From assembly GCA_024695225.1 (NCBI GenBank), contig JAILIO010000240.1:1-16700 (forward strand): a stretch of DNA of 16,700 nucleotides, written 5' to 3'. Numbering within the stretch: position 1 is the first letter of the stretch; the number at the start of each line of letters is the position of its first letter. The DNA comes from Lachnospiraceae bacterium. Its GTDB lineage: Bacteria; Bacillota; Clostridia; Lachnospirales; Lachnospiraceae. Under the pieces are notes generated by a model that was given only the letters and a program-made list of their open reading frames with translations, searched no databases and was not told where the DNA came from. The translations under genes and the position numbers were made by a program. Positions 9,501 to 16,007 of this stretch are shown piece after piece.

Positions 9501-12500
9501 GTTTTTGCCACAGGAGAGGTAAAGCCGGTATCAGCCTTGGCAATTGTAAAGGTTGTGGTATTGAAAGCCGGGATCTTATAATTGGTATTTGACAGTCCCG
9601 TAACCTTAGCAGTGTATGTGCCTGCTGCCTTCTCCCCTCCTGTAACGGTTAATGTACACTCATCTCCATTCAAAAGACCGGCAGCAGTTGCTGTGGGACA
9701 TTTTTCTGTCCCGTCATAACTGAATTCACGAGTTCCCCAGCGAATTCCCACTGACTTAGGAAATACTCTCAATTTACCCGGCATATAGATCAGATCATAA
9801 TTATCTGCAGTTAAGCCTTTGGGCGTAATGCTGTAATCTTCTCCCACATCACCGTATCGGCTGTAACTAAAATCATAATCCGGTACACCGGAAACCACTG
9901 CTTTGGTTTCATTGTTTACAAAACCCTGATAACTGACTCCTGCTCCCGCAGGCTCATCTCCATAAGTAATATCATCGTCGTTAGCCGTAACGATGAGAGC
10001 AGCCTTGATCACTTCAAATGCTATGCTCTTTTCCCCAAAGGTTGTATCTGATTCATAGCGATAGGTGACAGTTGTTTCTCCCGGAGATAATACGGTGATC
10101 TTTCCATCGTCTGAAACCGTTGCTATACTCTCGTCTCCTATGCTCCAGCTTTCATTCACCTGCCCGGTTCCTTCATTATCTACACCGGCTTTCAGATCAA
10201 ATGCTTCATCTCCGTAAACCTTAATGATTCTGTTTCCTTCATTTAATGATACGCCGGCATCTGCCTTTTCCGCTGTAGTTACAGTTACAACCACTTCATA
10301 ATCTTTGTAACTATCAGCACCTGTAACGGGTATTGTGATAGTGGCTGATACTCCTTCGTCCTGACCGGTGATATTGCATAACAGGGTGTTTTCGCTTATC
10401 GTTGGGGTACCGCTTATAAGTTCGGGAGTTTCACCGCCTACCACTCCGTTTTCCCCATAAACCGCGCCTTTGGGAATTTCAGGAAGTTCAAATTTCATGC
10501 CATTTGATTCTCTTTTGCATGAAACTATTACACTATCCGTCTTGTCCCCGTTGTATTCAACCTTATCCATAATAGATACGATCTCACAGCTTGCGGTCTT
10601 TTCCGAATCTTTTCCCGTTACAGTAACAGTGAAGGTCCCCCCCACATAGGGCACTGCGTATATCTTTTTGGCAGTGGTAACTCCGGGAGAAACAGGCTCG
10701 GACAGATCCTCTCTGCTGTATAACTCAAGGTCTTCGGAATCGGATTCCCAATGGACCTTTTCCTCATCGGTAAGTGCGGTAATGATTACGGTATTACCAC
10801 CCTTTACCTCTTCTCTCCTCTTGTCAAGAGACACGCCATTCTCAAACTTGAAGATGTTTGTTTCCACATCAAAGATCAAAGACTTCACACTCAGATTTAT
10901 AACCGGACGGACACCATGCTGCTCTCCGTCCATAATCCTGGTCTCAAGTACACCCTTGTTTCCCTGTATTGAATACACTGCCGAATCCGCACCCGAAACC
11001 TGGGAACGGGTCCACCATCTTTCACCGTCTCCGGTTTTCTTTGCTTTTGATAAAGCATTTACCTCTTTGACACTCGGAATGTATGGTACTTTCCCCGTCA
11101 CCGCAGGATTTCTGGCATCAATAATTGCAAGGGAATCTTTTACGGGAGCAAGGGGCTGTCCTTCTCCTGTCAGCCCTTCCACATATCTTTTTAATTCAGA
11201 GCCTTCGTAATCCGGACCGGAAAATACGGACTTCCCAAAACATTCTTTTGAGAGCAGACTTACGGTATCATTTTTTGAATCGAAGCCTATAACATACCAC
11301 TCCACATCTTTATTTTCATATTGTACTCCCTGGATCGTGACCGTTTGGTCTTTCCTGTTCAGAGTATCAAACCCCGAATATGCATCAGGAGTTTTCTTTA
11401 TCGTGATACTGCAGTCTTCGGAAATGTAGGGAGTAGCGTTGCTTACAACATTAATAACGGTAGTCCCATCCACCAATCCCTTGACATAAACCGTTCTGAC
11501 ATCTGTTGCTTCAGAATCCACTGCCCGTGTGCAGTCTTCATCCGCATATAACACTATATTTTCATTACTGCAATTCCAGATCAGTTTGGTATCGTCATAA
11601 TAAATCTTTGGAGATGCAGTAAGCTTTGCCATAGTACCCTGTTCAAGAGTTATACTCTTCTGATCCAGGAAAATACCGGAATCATAATGAACAGTTAAAA
11701 TACGTCTCGCGGAATCATAGTCCAGATAATCCATTTTCAATTTTATAGCCGGCCTTAAAGCCTTTAGATCGGTGGCACTAGTCTGAGAAATATATGGATT
11801 CGAAGCATTGCCGTTATAATAATATGTCTGGTTATCAGTCTTATCAACCCTCGTACGGAGCCACCAGTTACCGCTATTCCCCCTCAGATTATTAATATCT
11901 GAATTTTCAACTTCTGCTTTACTAAGGCTGAAGAATCCCTTTATCCTTATTTCCGGGTATTCATCGGTCATATCAACGATAGCATCCCGCTGACTCCCAA
12001 AGCATCCATCGGTTAATTTTTCATGTACCTTTAACAAATTGGACCAGCGAATATCATTGGGCCCCATCCACTCAAATTTGACATCCGGTCTGCTCCCGCT
12101 CCAATACTTACAAATATTGTAATCTTCTGCCCCAAGCAATGTTACAACCTTATTGGCGGGATCGATATCAATGACCATCCACGGATAGTATTGCTTTATA
12201 GCATACTGTTTAAGCCCTCCCAAAAAGATCCTACTGTTATCTGTCTTTAACTGGTAGAGGTGTGTCATAAGTGTATTATTGGAAATAATTGCATGACAAA
12301 AACTATGACAAGTAGGATCTGCTTTGCTGGTGACAAAAATCAAAACAGACATACTGCTGTCAGTGGCTGCATCCTTCGGAGGCTCCGCTCTGACATAGAC
12401 TGTGGAATTATCAACCCAGCCTGTTTTGATCTCTTTTTTGCATTGCCTGTCTTCATATAGTTTTATATAATCTTTACCATTTCCGTCAAGTTCGTAAACC

Positions 12501-15500
12501 TCCCACATAACCCTCCGATCAGGCCTTTGTGTCAGGTTCACGTTATAATCCATTTTTGCTGTCAGAGGATAGGTTGTATAAGTTTTTCCCTCTATTTTTC
12601 TTTTATCAAGACAAAAATCATATATGTATTCATCTACTTTAATCTTGCAGCTGTCTGACATGGCCGGATCGGAAGCATTCGTTGCGGTAACAACGGCATT
12701 CCCCAAACAAATGCCTTTCGCAAAGACGACACCGCCGTCATATGGCTCTGAGCCGATTTCATCTGTACCGCCTTCGTCCTTGTAAAGCTTCACAACCTTA
12801 CTGTCACTGCTGCTCCAGATTATATTTCCGCATGTGGTATCACCGTCTTCAACCGCGATCGTGACAGGTATGGTATTTTCCAATCCGACACTTATATCGT
12901 CCTCATTTAAAGCGAGATCATCAGGATCAGTATACAGAACCTTCTTTTCGGCATTATAGTTAAGTGAATCCAGTTTTAAATTAATAACAGGGCGAATAGC
13001 GTAACAATCATATGCACAGCCTTTATCCGAGGGAGCATCATATTCATAGGTAGAATAGCTATAATCCTTGACCACAGTACTGATCTTCCCTTTTCCCCCA
13101 GTCAGCATCACAATAGGCTTTGAATAGGAAGCATCACTTCGCAGCCACCATCTGGTTCCGTAGCCTGTCAGCTTCTCCTGAGACAGTTCTTCCGCCTCGT
13201 CAATATTTAAAATATAAGGAACTTTGCCCCCTGTTTTGCCTTCAGCAAGCCTGTTTCTTATGGAATAAAGCGGCTGATCTTCATCTATCAGACTCTCCGT
13301 CTTCTTTCTGAGATCTGAATCTGAATAATATTTGTACCAGGGGCTATAGCCAAAACTCTCCCTTGCCAGAAGCAGAACAGTTTTTTCATCCTTATCGTAA
13401 CCGATAACATACCAGTTAGCGACCTGATCCAATACTGTTGATCTGACTCCTGCGATCTGAATGGTGGTATCATCTTCAATAAACTTTTCAAATTCCTTAT
13501 ACTTATAGGCAGGCTTGTAGTATTTATTGTTGTCTGCGTTCCTTTCATAGATATAGGTGAAAGTCTTATCTCCCCCTCTGATCTCTTCATCAACTTCCGC
13601 ATCCCATTGACCTTCACTGAACCCCACATCAGGTTTGTTCCCTGCTTCAGGTATCTGATCCGGCGAAAGCCTGATCTCACCCTCAAATCCCTTTAGTGTC
13701 AGGGTTTTGTCATCCCTGGTACCATCATCCCATGAACCATCCTCCACCTTAAAGGTAACCTTTATCGTTTCCTCTTTACTGTCTGCCAGACTGACTATAT
13801 CCGACATTTTAATGACGGTATCAGCAGTTGGAATGCCCGAAACAGTCACGACCTTATTGTTTGTCCATGTGACCGTAACGCCGTTATAAGCTTTATCTTC
13901 AAATGTCTCAAAGGAATACCCGCTGTCAGCAATAAGTTTTACCGGTTCCATTTCAGCGGTCAACCCTGTTTGAAGAAGATTACCGCTCGCAGTCATCTTC
14001 TCCCCACATTCGATTTCTACCTTTACAGGTGGTATAGTACCTTTCTTAACAATCATGCAGCGATATCGAGCGTAGTCATTATTTGCCCATCTGATCACGT
14101 CCGTGGGATTATCATCCGGACCCCCGTAGACCACCAGGCCATCTTCAACCTCCAGTACGCCGTTATCAAGCCCGCTAAAACTGCGCTCCATACCCTTTCC
14201 GATCCCGACTCCGCTCCCGTATTCGTTCGCCGTTGAGGTGGCAGTCACATTGGCATCACCTTTTATGGTGATCTTTCCTCCGGATCCATCCTGGCCTCCA
14301 CCGATACCGGCTGCTGTATTACCGCCCACGGCAGTTATATCTCCTCCGCTGATATTTACCTTGTAACAGGAGTCTTGCAATCCGCCTCCTATACCGGCGC
14401 CGAAACTTCCTCCCCTGGCATCAATAACACCTCCATTTATATTGATAACCGTACGGGTTTCATCAACGTCACCTCCGATCCCGGGAGCAAAACTTCCGCC
14501 TTGGGCTGATATCTTCCCTCCGTTGATAGTGATGTCATAATGGTCATTACTTGAGTATGAGTCGCTTCCGATGCCGGGTAAACTATGGCCTCCTGCAGTC
14601 TCAATAACACCTCCGTTGATGATAATGTCTCCCGTAGATCCACCATCACCGGCACCAATACCGGCTCCCGAAAATCTACCACTGGATTTTTCGTTATATT
14701 TAGTCTTTATTTCGCCTCCATTGACAGTAATCTTTCCACCGATTCCGGGCGCACCGCTACCGATCATTGCTGCGCAAGATCCACTAACGTAAATATCGAT
14801 CAGGCCCCCGTTTATGGTAATGTCTCCTGTTCCCTCGCTAAAATTACCGCCGATCACGGCATGAGAATATAAATGACCTACTGAAGCCTGCAGACAGCCC
14901 GTACCCTCTTTTCCTCCATGAATGATCAGTTCACTGCCCTCAGGGACATTGATCCCTCCCTTTGACAACAAGGTCAGCCCATCCGTAAGGATAAGATTGA
15001 CGGTACCCATTACCTTGATCCTGTCATTTATGGTCACACCTGCGGAAGAGGATGCAGTGGGCACCACTTTATACCAGGTTACCAGCCCTTGCTCTCCCCA
15101 AACCGTATCTCTTTCGGTTACATCCCGGGTGTTTTCTGCACCGACGGCTTCCAGAATATCTTCCGGATCATCAGCTTCAGCATTTACCTGCGGATCTTCC
15201 GGATCAGCGCCCCCAACATTCTCCGGAATATCTTCAGAATCATCCGCCTCGGCGTTCACCTCAGAGCCCGCAGATCCACTCGTTTGAACGCTCACCTCAG
15301 AGCCCGCAGATCCACTCGTTTGAACGTTCACCTCAGAACCCGCAGATCCACTCGCCTCGATGCTCACCTCAGAACCCGCAGATCCACTCGCCTCGACGCT
15401 CACCTTCAGATCCTTCGGAACTTCCACTGCCCTGACAGGTACCGCTCCAACGGCAAGCAATAATGACAAAAATGTCGCTGTTAATCTTAGTGTGGGTTTA

Positions 15501-15511
15501 TTTGTTTTCAA
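6554..15511 (-). CDS. Giant secreted multidomain protein with beta-solenoid, three DUF6273, Ig-like and Flg_new repeats (2985 aa)
   Basis: Predicted secreted surface protein and first gene of the operon. Signal peptide residues 1-28 (cleavage after VRA). Residues 38-85 are four 12-residue tandem repeats (SGSAGSEV), followed by an acidic linker. About 160-460 is a Gly-rich beta-solenoid-like region with seven ITINGG/GAGIGGG repeats. Three DUF6273 modules lie at about 685-860 (NWYVIGYD, RWWLRS, AIRPVINLKL), 1090-1275 (PWMVIDID, NWWLRT, ALRPAIKLKM; divergent) and 1395-1555 (EWYVIGFD, RWWTRS, GVRPVINLSV), separated by Ig-like segments. A Big2-like domain (about 1755-1835) and MBG-type domains (ITYGDEP, FSYDGTEK, LVYTG; about 1838-2090) follow. 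Two Flg_new repeats (FTGWYKE...YAGW, FSGWYKE...YAGW) lie at about 2360-2506, then a beta-rich tail ending KIKVRGNE. TTG at 15511 is the only usable start: an in-frame TGA lies nine codons upstream with no ATG or GTG between, AAAGGAG lies ten bases upstream, and the signal peptide begins directly. No enzyme motif and no LPXTG or membrane anchor is seen. Confidence 0.93.
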   Translation of the reverse strand: MKTNKPTLRLTATFLSLLLAVGAVPVRAVEVPKDLKVSVEASGSAGSEVSIEASGSAGSEVNVQTSGSAGSEVSVQTSGSAGSEVNAEADDSEDIPENVGGADPEDPQVNAEADDPEDILEAVGAENTRDVTERDTVWGEQGLVTWYKVVPTASSSAGVTINDRIKVMGTVNLILTDGLTLLSKGGINVPEGSELIIHGGKEGTGCLQASVGHLYSHAVIGGNFSEGTGDITINGGLIDIYVSGSCAAMIGSGAPGIGGKITVNGGEIKTKYNEKSSGRFSGAGIGAGDGGSTGDIIINGGVIETAGGHSLPGIGSDSYSSNDHYDITINGGKISAQGGSFAPGIGGDVDETRTVININGGVIDARGGSFGAGIGGGLQDSCYKVNISGGDITAVGGNTAAGIGGGQDGSGGKITIKGDANVTATSTANEYGSGVGIGKGMERSFSGLDNGVLEVEDGLVVYGGPDDNPTDVIRWANNDYARYRCMIVKKGTIPPVKVEIECGEKMTASGNLLQTGLTAEMEPVKLIADSGYSFETFEDKAYNGVTVTWTNNKVVTVSGIPTADTVIKMSDIVSLADSKEETIKVTFKVEDGSWDDGTRDDKTLTLKGFEGEIRLSPDQIPEAGNKPDVGFSEGQWDAEVDEEIRGGDKTFTYIYERNADNNKYYKPAYKYKEFEKFIEDDTTIQIAGVRSTVLDQVANWYVIGYDKDEKTVLLLARESFGYSPWYKYYSDSDLRKKTESLIDEDQPLYSIRNRLAEGKTGGKVPYILNIDEAEELSQEKLTGYGTRWWLRSDASYSKPIVMLTGGKGKISTVVKDYSYSTYEYDAPSDKGCAYDCYAIRPVINLKLDSLNYNAEKKVLYTDPDDLALNEDDISVGLENTIPVTIAVEDGDTTCGNIIWSSSDSKVVKLYKDEGGTDEIGSEPYDGGVVFAKGICLGNAVVTATNASDPAMSDSCKIKVDEYIYDFCLDKRKIEGKTYTTYPLTAKMDYNVNLTQRPDRRVMWEVYELDGNGKDYIKLYEDRQCKKEIKTGWVDNSTVYVRAEPPKDAATDSSMSVLIFVTSKADPTCHSFCHAIISNNTLMTHLYQLKTDNSRIFLGGLKQYAIKQYYPWMVIDIDPANKVVTLLGAEDYNICKYWSGSRPDVKFEWMGPNDIRWSNLLKVHEKLTDGCFGSQRDAIVDMTDEYPEIRIKGFFSLSKAEVENSDINNLRGNSGNWWLRTRVDKTDNQTYYYNGNASNPYISQTSATDLKALRPAIKLKMDYLDYDSARRILTVHYDSGIFLDQKSITLEQGTMAKLTASPKIYYDDTKLIWNCSNENIVLYADEDCTRAVDSEATDVRTVYVKGLVDGTTVINVVSNATPYISEDCSITIKKTPDAYSGFDTLNRKDQTVTIQGVQYENKDVEWYVIGFDSKNDTVSLLSKECFGKSVFSGPDYEGSELKRYVEGLTGEGQPLAPVKDSLAIIDARNPAVTGKVPYIPSVKEVNALSKAKKTGDGERWWTRSQVSGADSAVYSIQGNKGVLETRIMDGEQHGVRPVINLSVKSLIFDVETNIFKFENGVSLDKRREEVKGGNTVIITALTDEEKVHWESDSEDLELYSREDLSEPVSPGVTTAKKIYAVPYVGGTFTVTVTGKDSEKTASCEIVSIMDKVEYNGDKTDSVIVSCKRESNGMKFELPEIPKGAVYGENGVVGGETPELISGTPTISENTLLCNITGQDEGVSATITIPVTGADSYKDYEVVVTVTTAEKADAGVSLNEGNRIIKVYGDEAFDLKAGVDNEGTGQVNESWSIGDESIATVSDDGKITVLSPGETTVTYRYESDTTFGEKSIAFEVIKAALIVTANDDDITYGDEPAGAGVSYQGFVNNETKAVVSGVPDYDFSYSRYGDVGEDYSITPKGLTADNYDLIYMPGKLRVFPKSVGIRWGTREFSYDGTEKCPTATAAGLLNGDECTLTVTGGEKAAGTYTAKVTGLSNTNYKIPAFNTTTFTIAKADTGFTSPVAKTDLVYTGMPIELVTAGTAEYGWMGYALGSDDQNSPEDKYFTKDIPTALDAGTYYIWYRVYGDSNHSDVAPQNIKAEIKKKEYYNVEISLDVPDGTGIETSVDLKQYLKEYIGSEFTVSGIVAEDGDLSSLSFRQGEYAPAVDDDGILRFITDSESGGKGKIELTAVRDLITCTVVINIKAYEKTTRIYFNDTEAETPARGVEAEELSEYTAKQKGKKVQVSMEVKTVKEPSDSKVQTRMENAIKEIFGVEEYNSGDVAYTCFDINIKKKVDDKAEETVTDLSDVIKIGLKYDLTNKYFPTVFRDHKGKTKELSLLYEKPESKTDYQDGTYYIDYDSNMILIYSRYFSTYSLAYSVVNFNFLTFDMGEKDVENEPEPVMVRMGMRAQRPSSDPVTEGCIFTGWYKEESCENLFDFNVPLMEDTTVYAGWREKKKLTVSFDANGKECSYCPKDKEVEEGDPVEEPAGKPLTEGFKFSGWYKESECKTLYDFKTAVTEDIRLYAGWEIVEPEFSDESLWNLYEDTSDHEYEVQGINTETMVLNSNPDSKNYYDARISGSVITVKVTGNRMLAANNPILDFDLGTEGVIQYILPVTYKKPVLKLSSTSGKIRKGTESVLYTTLLVKNTRGFYEPYDMTDVKISETGLGALKLENDGTICISSSAAGSGKIRISKDDWDEIRPLDFNYSIKESNKDLLEVNLRNQKNVIVNKNAKGQVLSYDLTLNGVTPDSSEVKIIDRKNTGLAAISDDGKLEVSYKSGVEAGNYTVTLEAGNAKVNVKIIVTEKDLNESVTAKIKRKYDVVTGQGMVVEPKLNDVGGEIMSVSIEESGFTGSLDNSGNILIDYDGDAYDVGNLDMGDLTLGLYISGIDGRVILKLNKVKASRSVPTATAADVVIPSSAKQSEGTVIGTANILSTYKTASGEDRMIYPVKTEITDTKNVVAKMNETDISEVNIEKLTGKSGTVSVKLTYSGGATKTVKIKVRGNE
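6562..6570 (-). promoter_or_regulatory. Ribosome binding site of gene 2
   Basis: On the minus strand TAAGGGGGA precedes the ATG at 6557 by about five bases. It lies inside the last codons of gene 1, and start and stop overlap as ATGA, so re-initiation or coupled translation is likely. Confidence 0.7.
14131..15034 (-). repeat. Gly-rich beta-solenoid repeat region of gene 1
   Basis: Residues about 160-460 carry seven units of roughly 27-35 residues, each with an I-x-I-x-GG strand (DITINGG, KITVNGG, DIIINGG, VININGG, VNISGG, KITIKGD) alternating with a PGIGG or GAGIGGG turn. This periodicity is typical of right-handed beta-helix or carbohydrate-binding-like regions of clostridial surface proteins. 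The fold is inferred from the pattern. Confidence 0.65.
15256..15399 (-). repeat. 36-bp tandem repeat, four copies, in the 5' part of gene 1
   Basis: Four exact-length 36-bp copies begin at 15256, 15292, 15328 and 15364 on the plus strand, each encoding 12 residues with the core SGSAGSEV. Copies 1 and 2 share the variant segment TTTGAACG, while copies 3 and 4 share CCTCGA at that place, so the array probably grew by duplication in pairs. It encodes residues 38-85, directly after the signal peptide. Confidence 0.93.
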
Positions 15512-15521
15512 AACGTGTAAA

Positions 15522-15528
15522 CTCCTTT
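15522..15528 (-). promoter_or_regulatory. Ribosome binding site of gene 1 (supports the TTG start)
   Basis: AAAGGAG on the minus strand, ten bases before TTG at 15511. The in-frame TGA at 15536-15538 excludes any earlier start. The spacing is slightly long, and with TTG this suggests modest initiation on the first gene. Confidence 0.75.
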
Positions 15529-15596
15529 CGAGTAATCAATTGACTATACCGAATGCTCATTCATTTCCTACGGCAATAATGTTGATTTTTGAAGAT

Positions 15597-15626
15597 ATTA
15601 TAACATTTTTACAATTATTCTAACAA
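15597..15626 (-). promoter_or_regulatory. Sigma-A promoter of the three-gene operon
   Basis: On the minus strand the -35 TTGTTA (15621-15626), an 18-base spacer and the -10 TATAAT (15597-15602) form a near-consensus promoter with a TGT extension directly before the -10. Transcription would start near 15590, giving a leader of about 80 bases before the TTG. The leader contains an interrupted palindrome GAATG-CT-CATTC (15551-15562) and TCAATTGA (15536-15543). No riboswitch fold was recognised. Confidence 0.7.
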
Positions 15627-15658
15627 TGCACATAATTAACCTTTTTTCTACATTCCTT

Positions 15659-15676
15659 TTGATTTGAAGAAATCAA
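15659..15676. promoter_or_regulatory. Perfect 7-bp inverted repeat upstream of the operon promoter
   Basis: TTGATTT (15659-15665), GAAG (15666-15669), AAATCAA (15670-15676). It lies about 33 bases upstream of the -35 box of the operon promoter, a position compatible with an activator or repressor site, or it may be a chance AT-rich hairpin. The binding protein is unknown. Confidence 0.35.
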
Positions 15677-15763
15677 CAACAACTTCCGCCTATATGTAGT
15701 TATCAGTCAAACCTTACTGTTTATTAAGTAAAAATGAACCGGGCAGGATTAGATCCCTCCCTG

Positions 15764-15838
15764 TTGACAAGGATCTGTCCCCGCTGACAATCTGATACTC
15801 CACAATAATATATACGATAAAGCTGTCAATGGGGACAG
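15764..15838. repeat. Inverted pair of CTGTCCCC / GGGGACAG repeat variants
   Basis: CTGTCCCC (15775-15782) followed by TGACA (15785-15789) is the inverted partner of TGTCA (15824-15828) followed by GGGGACAG (15831-15838): 13 of 15 positions pair around a 34-base spacer. A further TTGACAA arm lies at 15764-15770. These are diverged members of the same family as the GGGGACGGTTC repeats to the right. Confidence 0.65.
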
Positions 15839-15917
15839 TTGTCAATGGGGACGGTTCCGGTTGACAACTTTTTTCGGAGTTGTCCGGTTGTCAATGGGGA
15901 CGGTTCCGGTTGACAAC
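15838..15917. repeat. Two tandem 31-bp palindromic GGGGACGGTTC repeats (49-bp period)
   Basis: Identical 31-bp units at 15838-15868 and 15887-15917, each with arms GTTGTCAA and TTGACAAC around GGGGACGGTTC. The starts are 49 bp apart, and each unit is followed by a T-run (six T at 15869-15874, five T at 15918-15922) and a CGGAG or CCGAG word. Hairpin plus T-run resembles a plus-strand intrinsic terminator, but no plus-strand gene upstream needs one. Confidence 0.85.
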
Positions 15918-15927
15918 TTTTTCCGAG

Positions 15928-15957
15928 TGTCAATTAGAACCGTCCCCATTGACAACC
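15928..15957. repeat. Palindromic GAACCGTCCCC repeat, right copy, inverted relative to its neighbours
   Basis: The unit reads TGTCAA, then GAACCGTCCCC, then TTGACAACC. Bases 15937-15957 are the exact reverse complement of 15886-15906 (21 bp), so with the preceding unit this makes a strong cruciform with a T-rich centre. It matches the left-end copy (82-111) at 28 of 30 positions in the same orientation. Confidence 0.82.
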
Positions 15958-16007
15958 CCCTAAATCCTTGTTTTACCATTTTTCTGATCAATTTCCTATT
16001 ATTCATT

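Noticed and set aside
10860..13460. Diversity-generating retroelement target (WWxRS-type lectin-like domains)
   Set aside because: No reverse transcriptase, no template repeat and no adenine-biased variable copy were seen in the window. Only the loose motif resemblance remains.
13288..13686. Minus-strand 132-codon open frame inside gene 1
   Set aside because: It overlaps the first DUF6273 module in another frame, has no family features, and is basic and low in domain-like content. It is a shadow frame.
15052..15463. Plus-strand frames opposite the 36-bp tandem repeat
   Set aside because: All three plus frames are open because the repeat lacks stops in every frame. The peptides are Arg/Pro/Ser-rich with no start signals, while the minus frame carries the signal peptide and continues into the long protein.
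15838..15874. Intrinsic terminator on the plus strand
   Set aside because: Hairpin plus six T fits, but no plus-strand gene ends upstream. The sequence is better explained as a repeat-family member; on the minus strand there is no T-run after the stem.
15764..15957. CRISPR array
   Set aside because: Units occur in both orientations with irregular spacing, the spacers are partly repeats themselves, and no cas gene is visible. The structure is palindromic repeat clusters.
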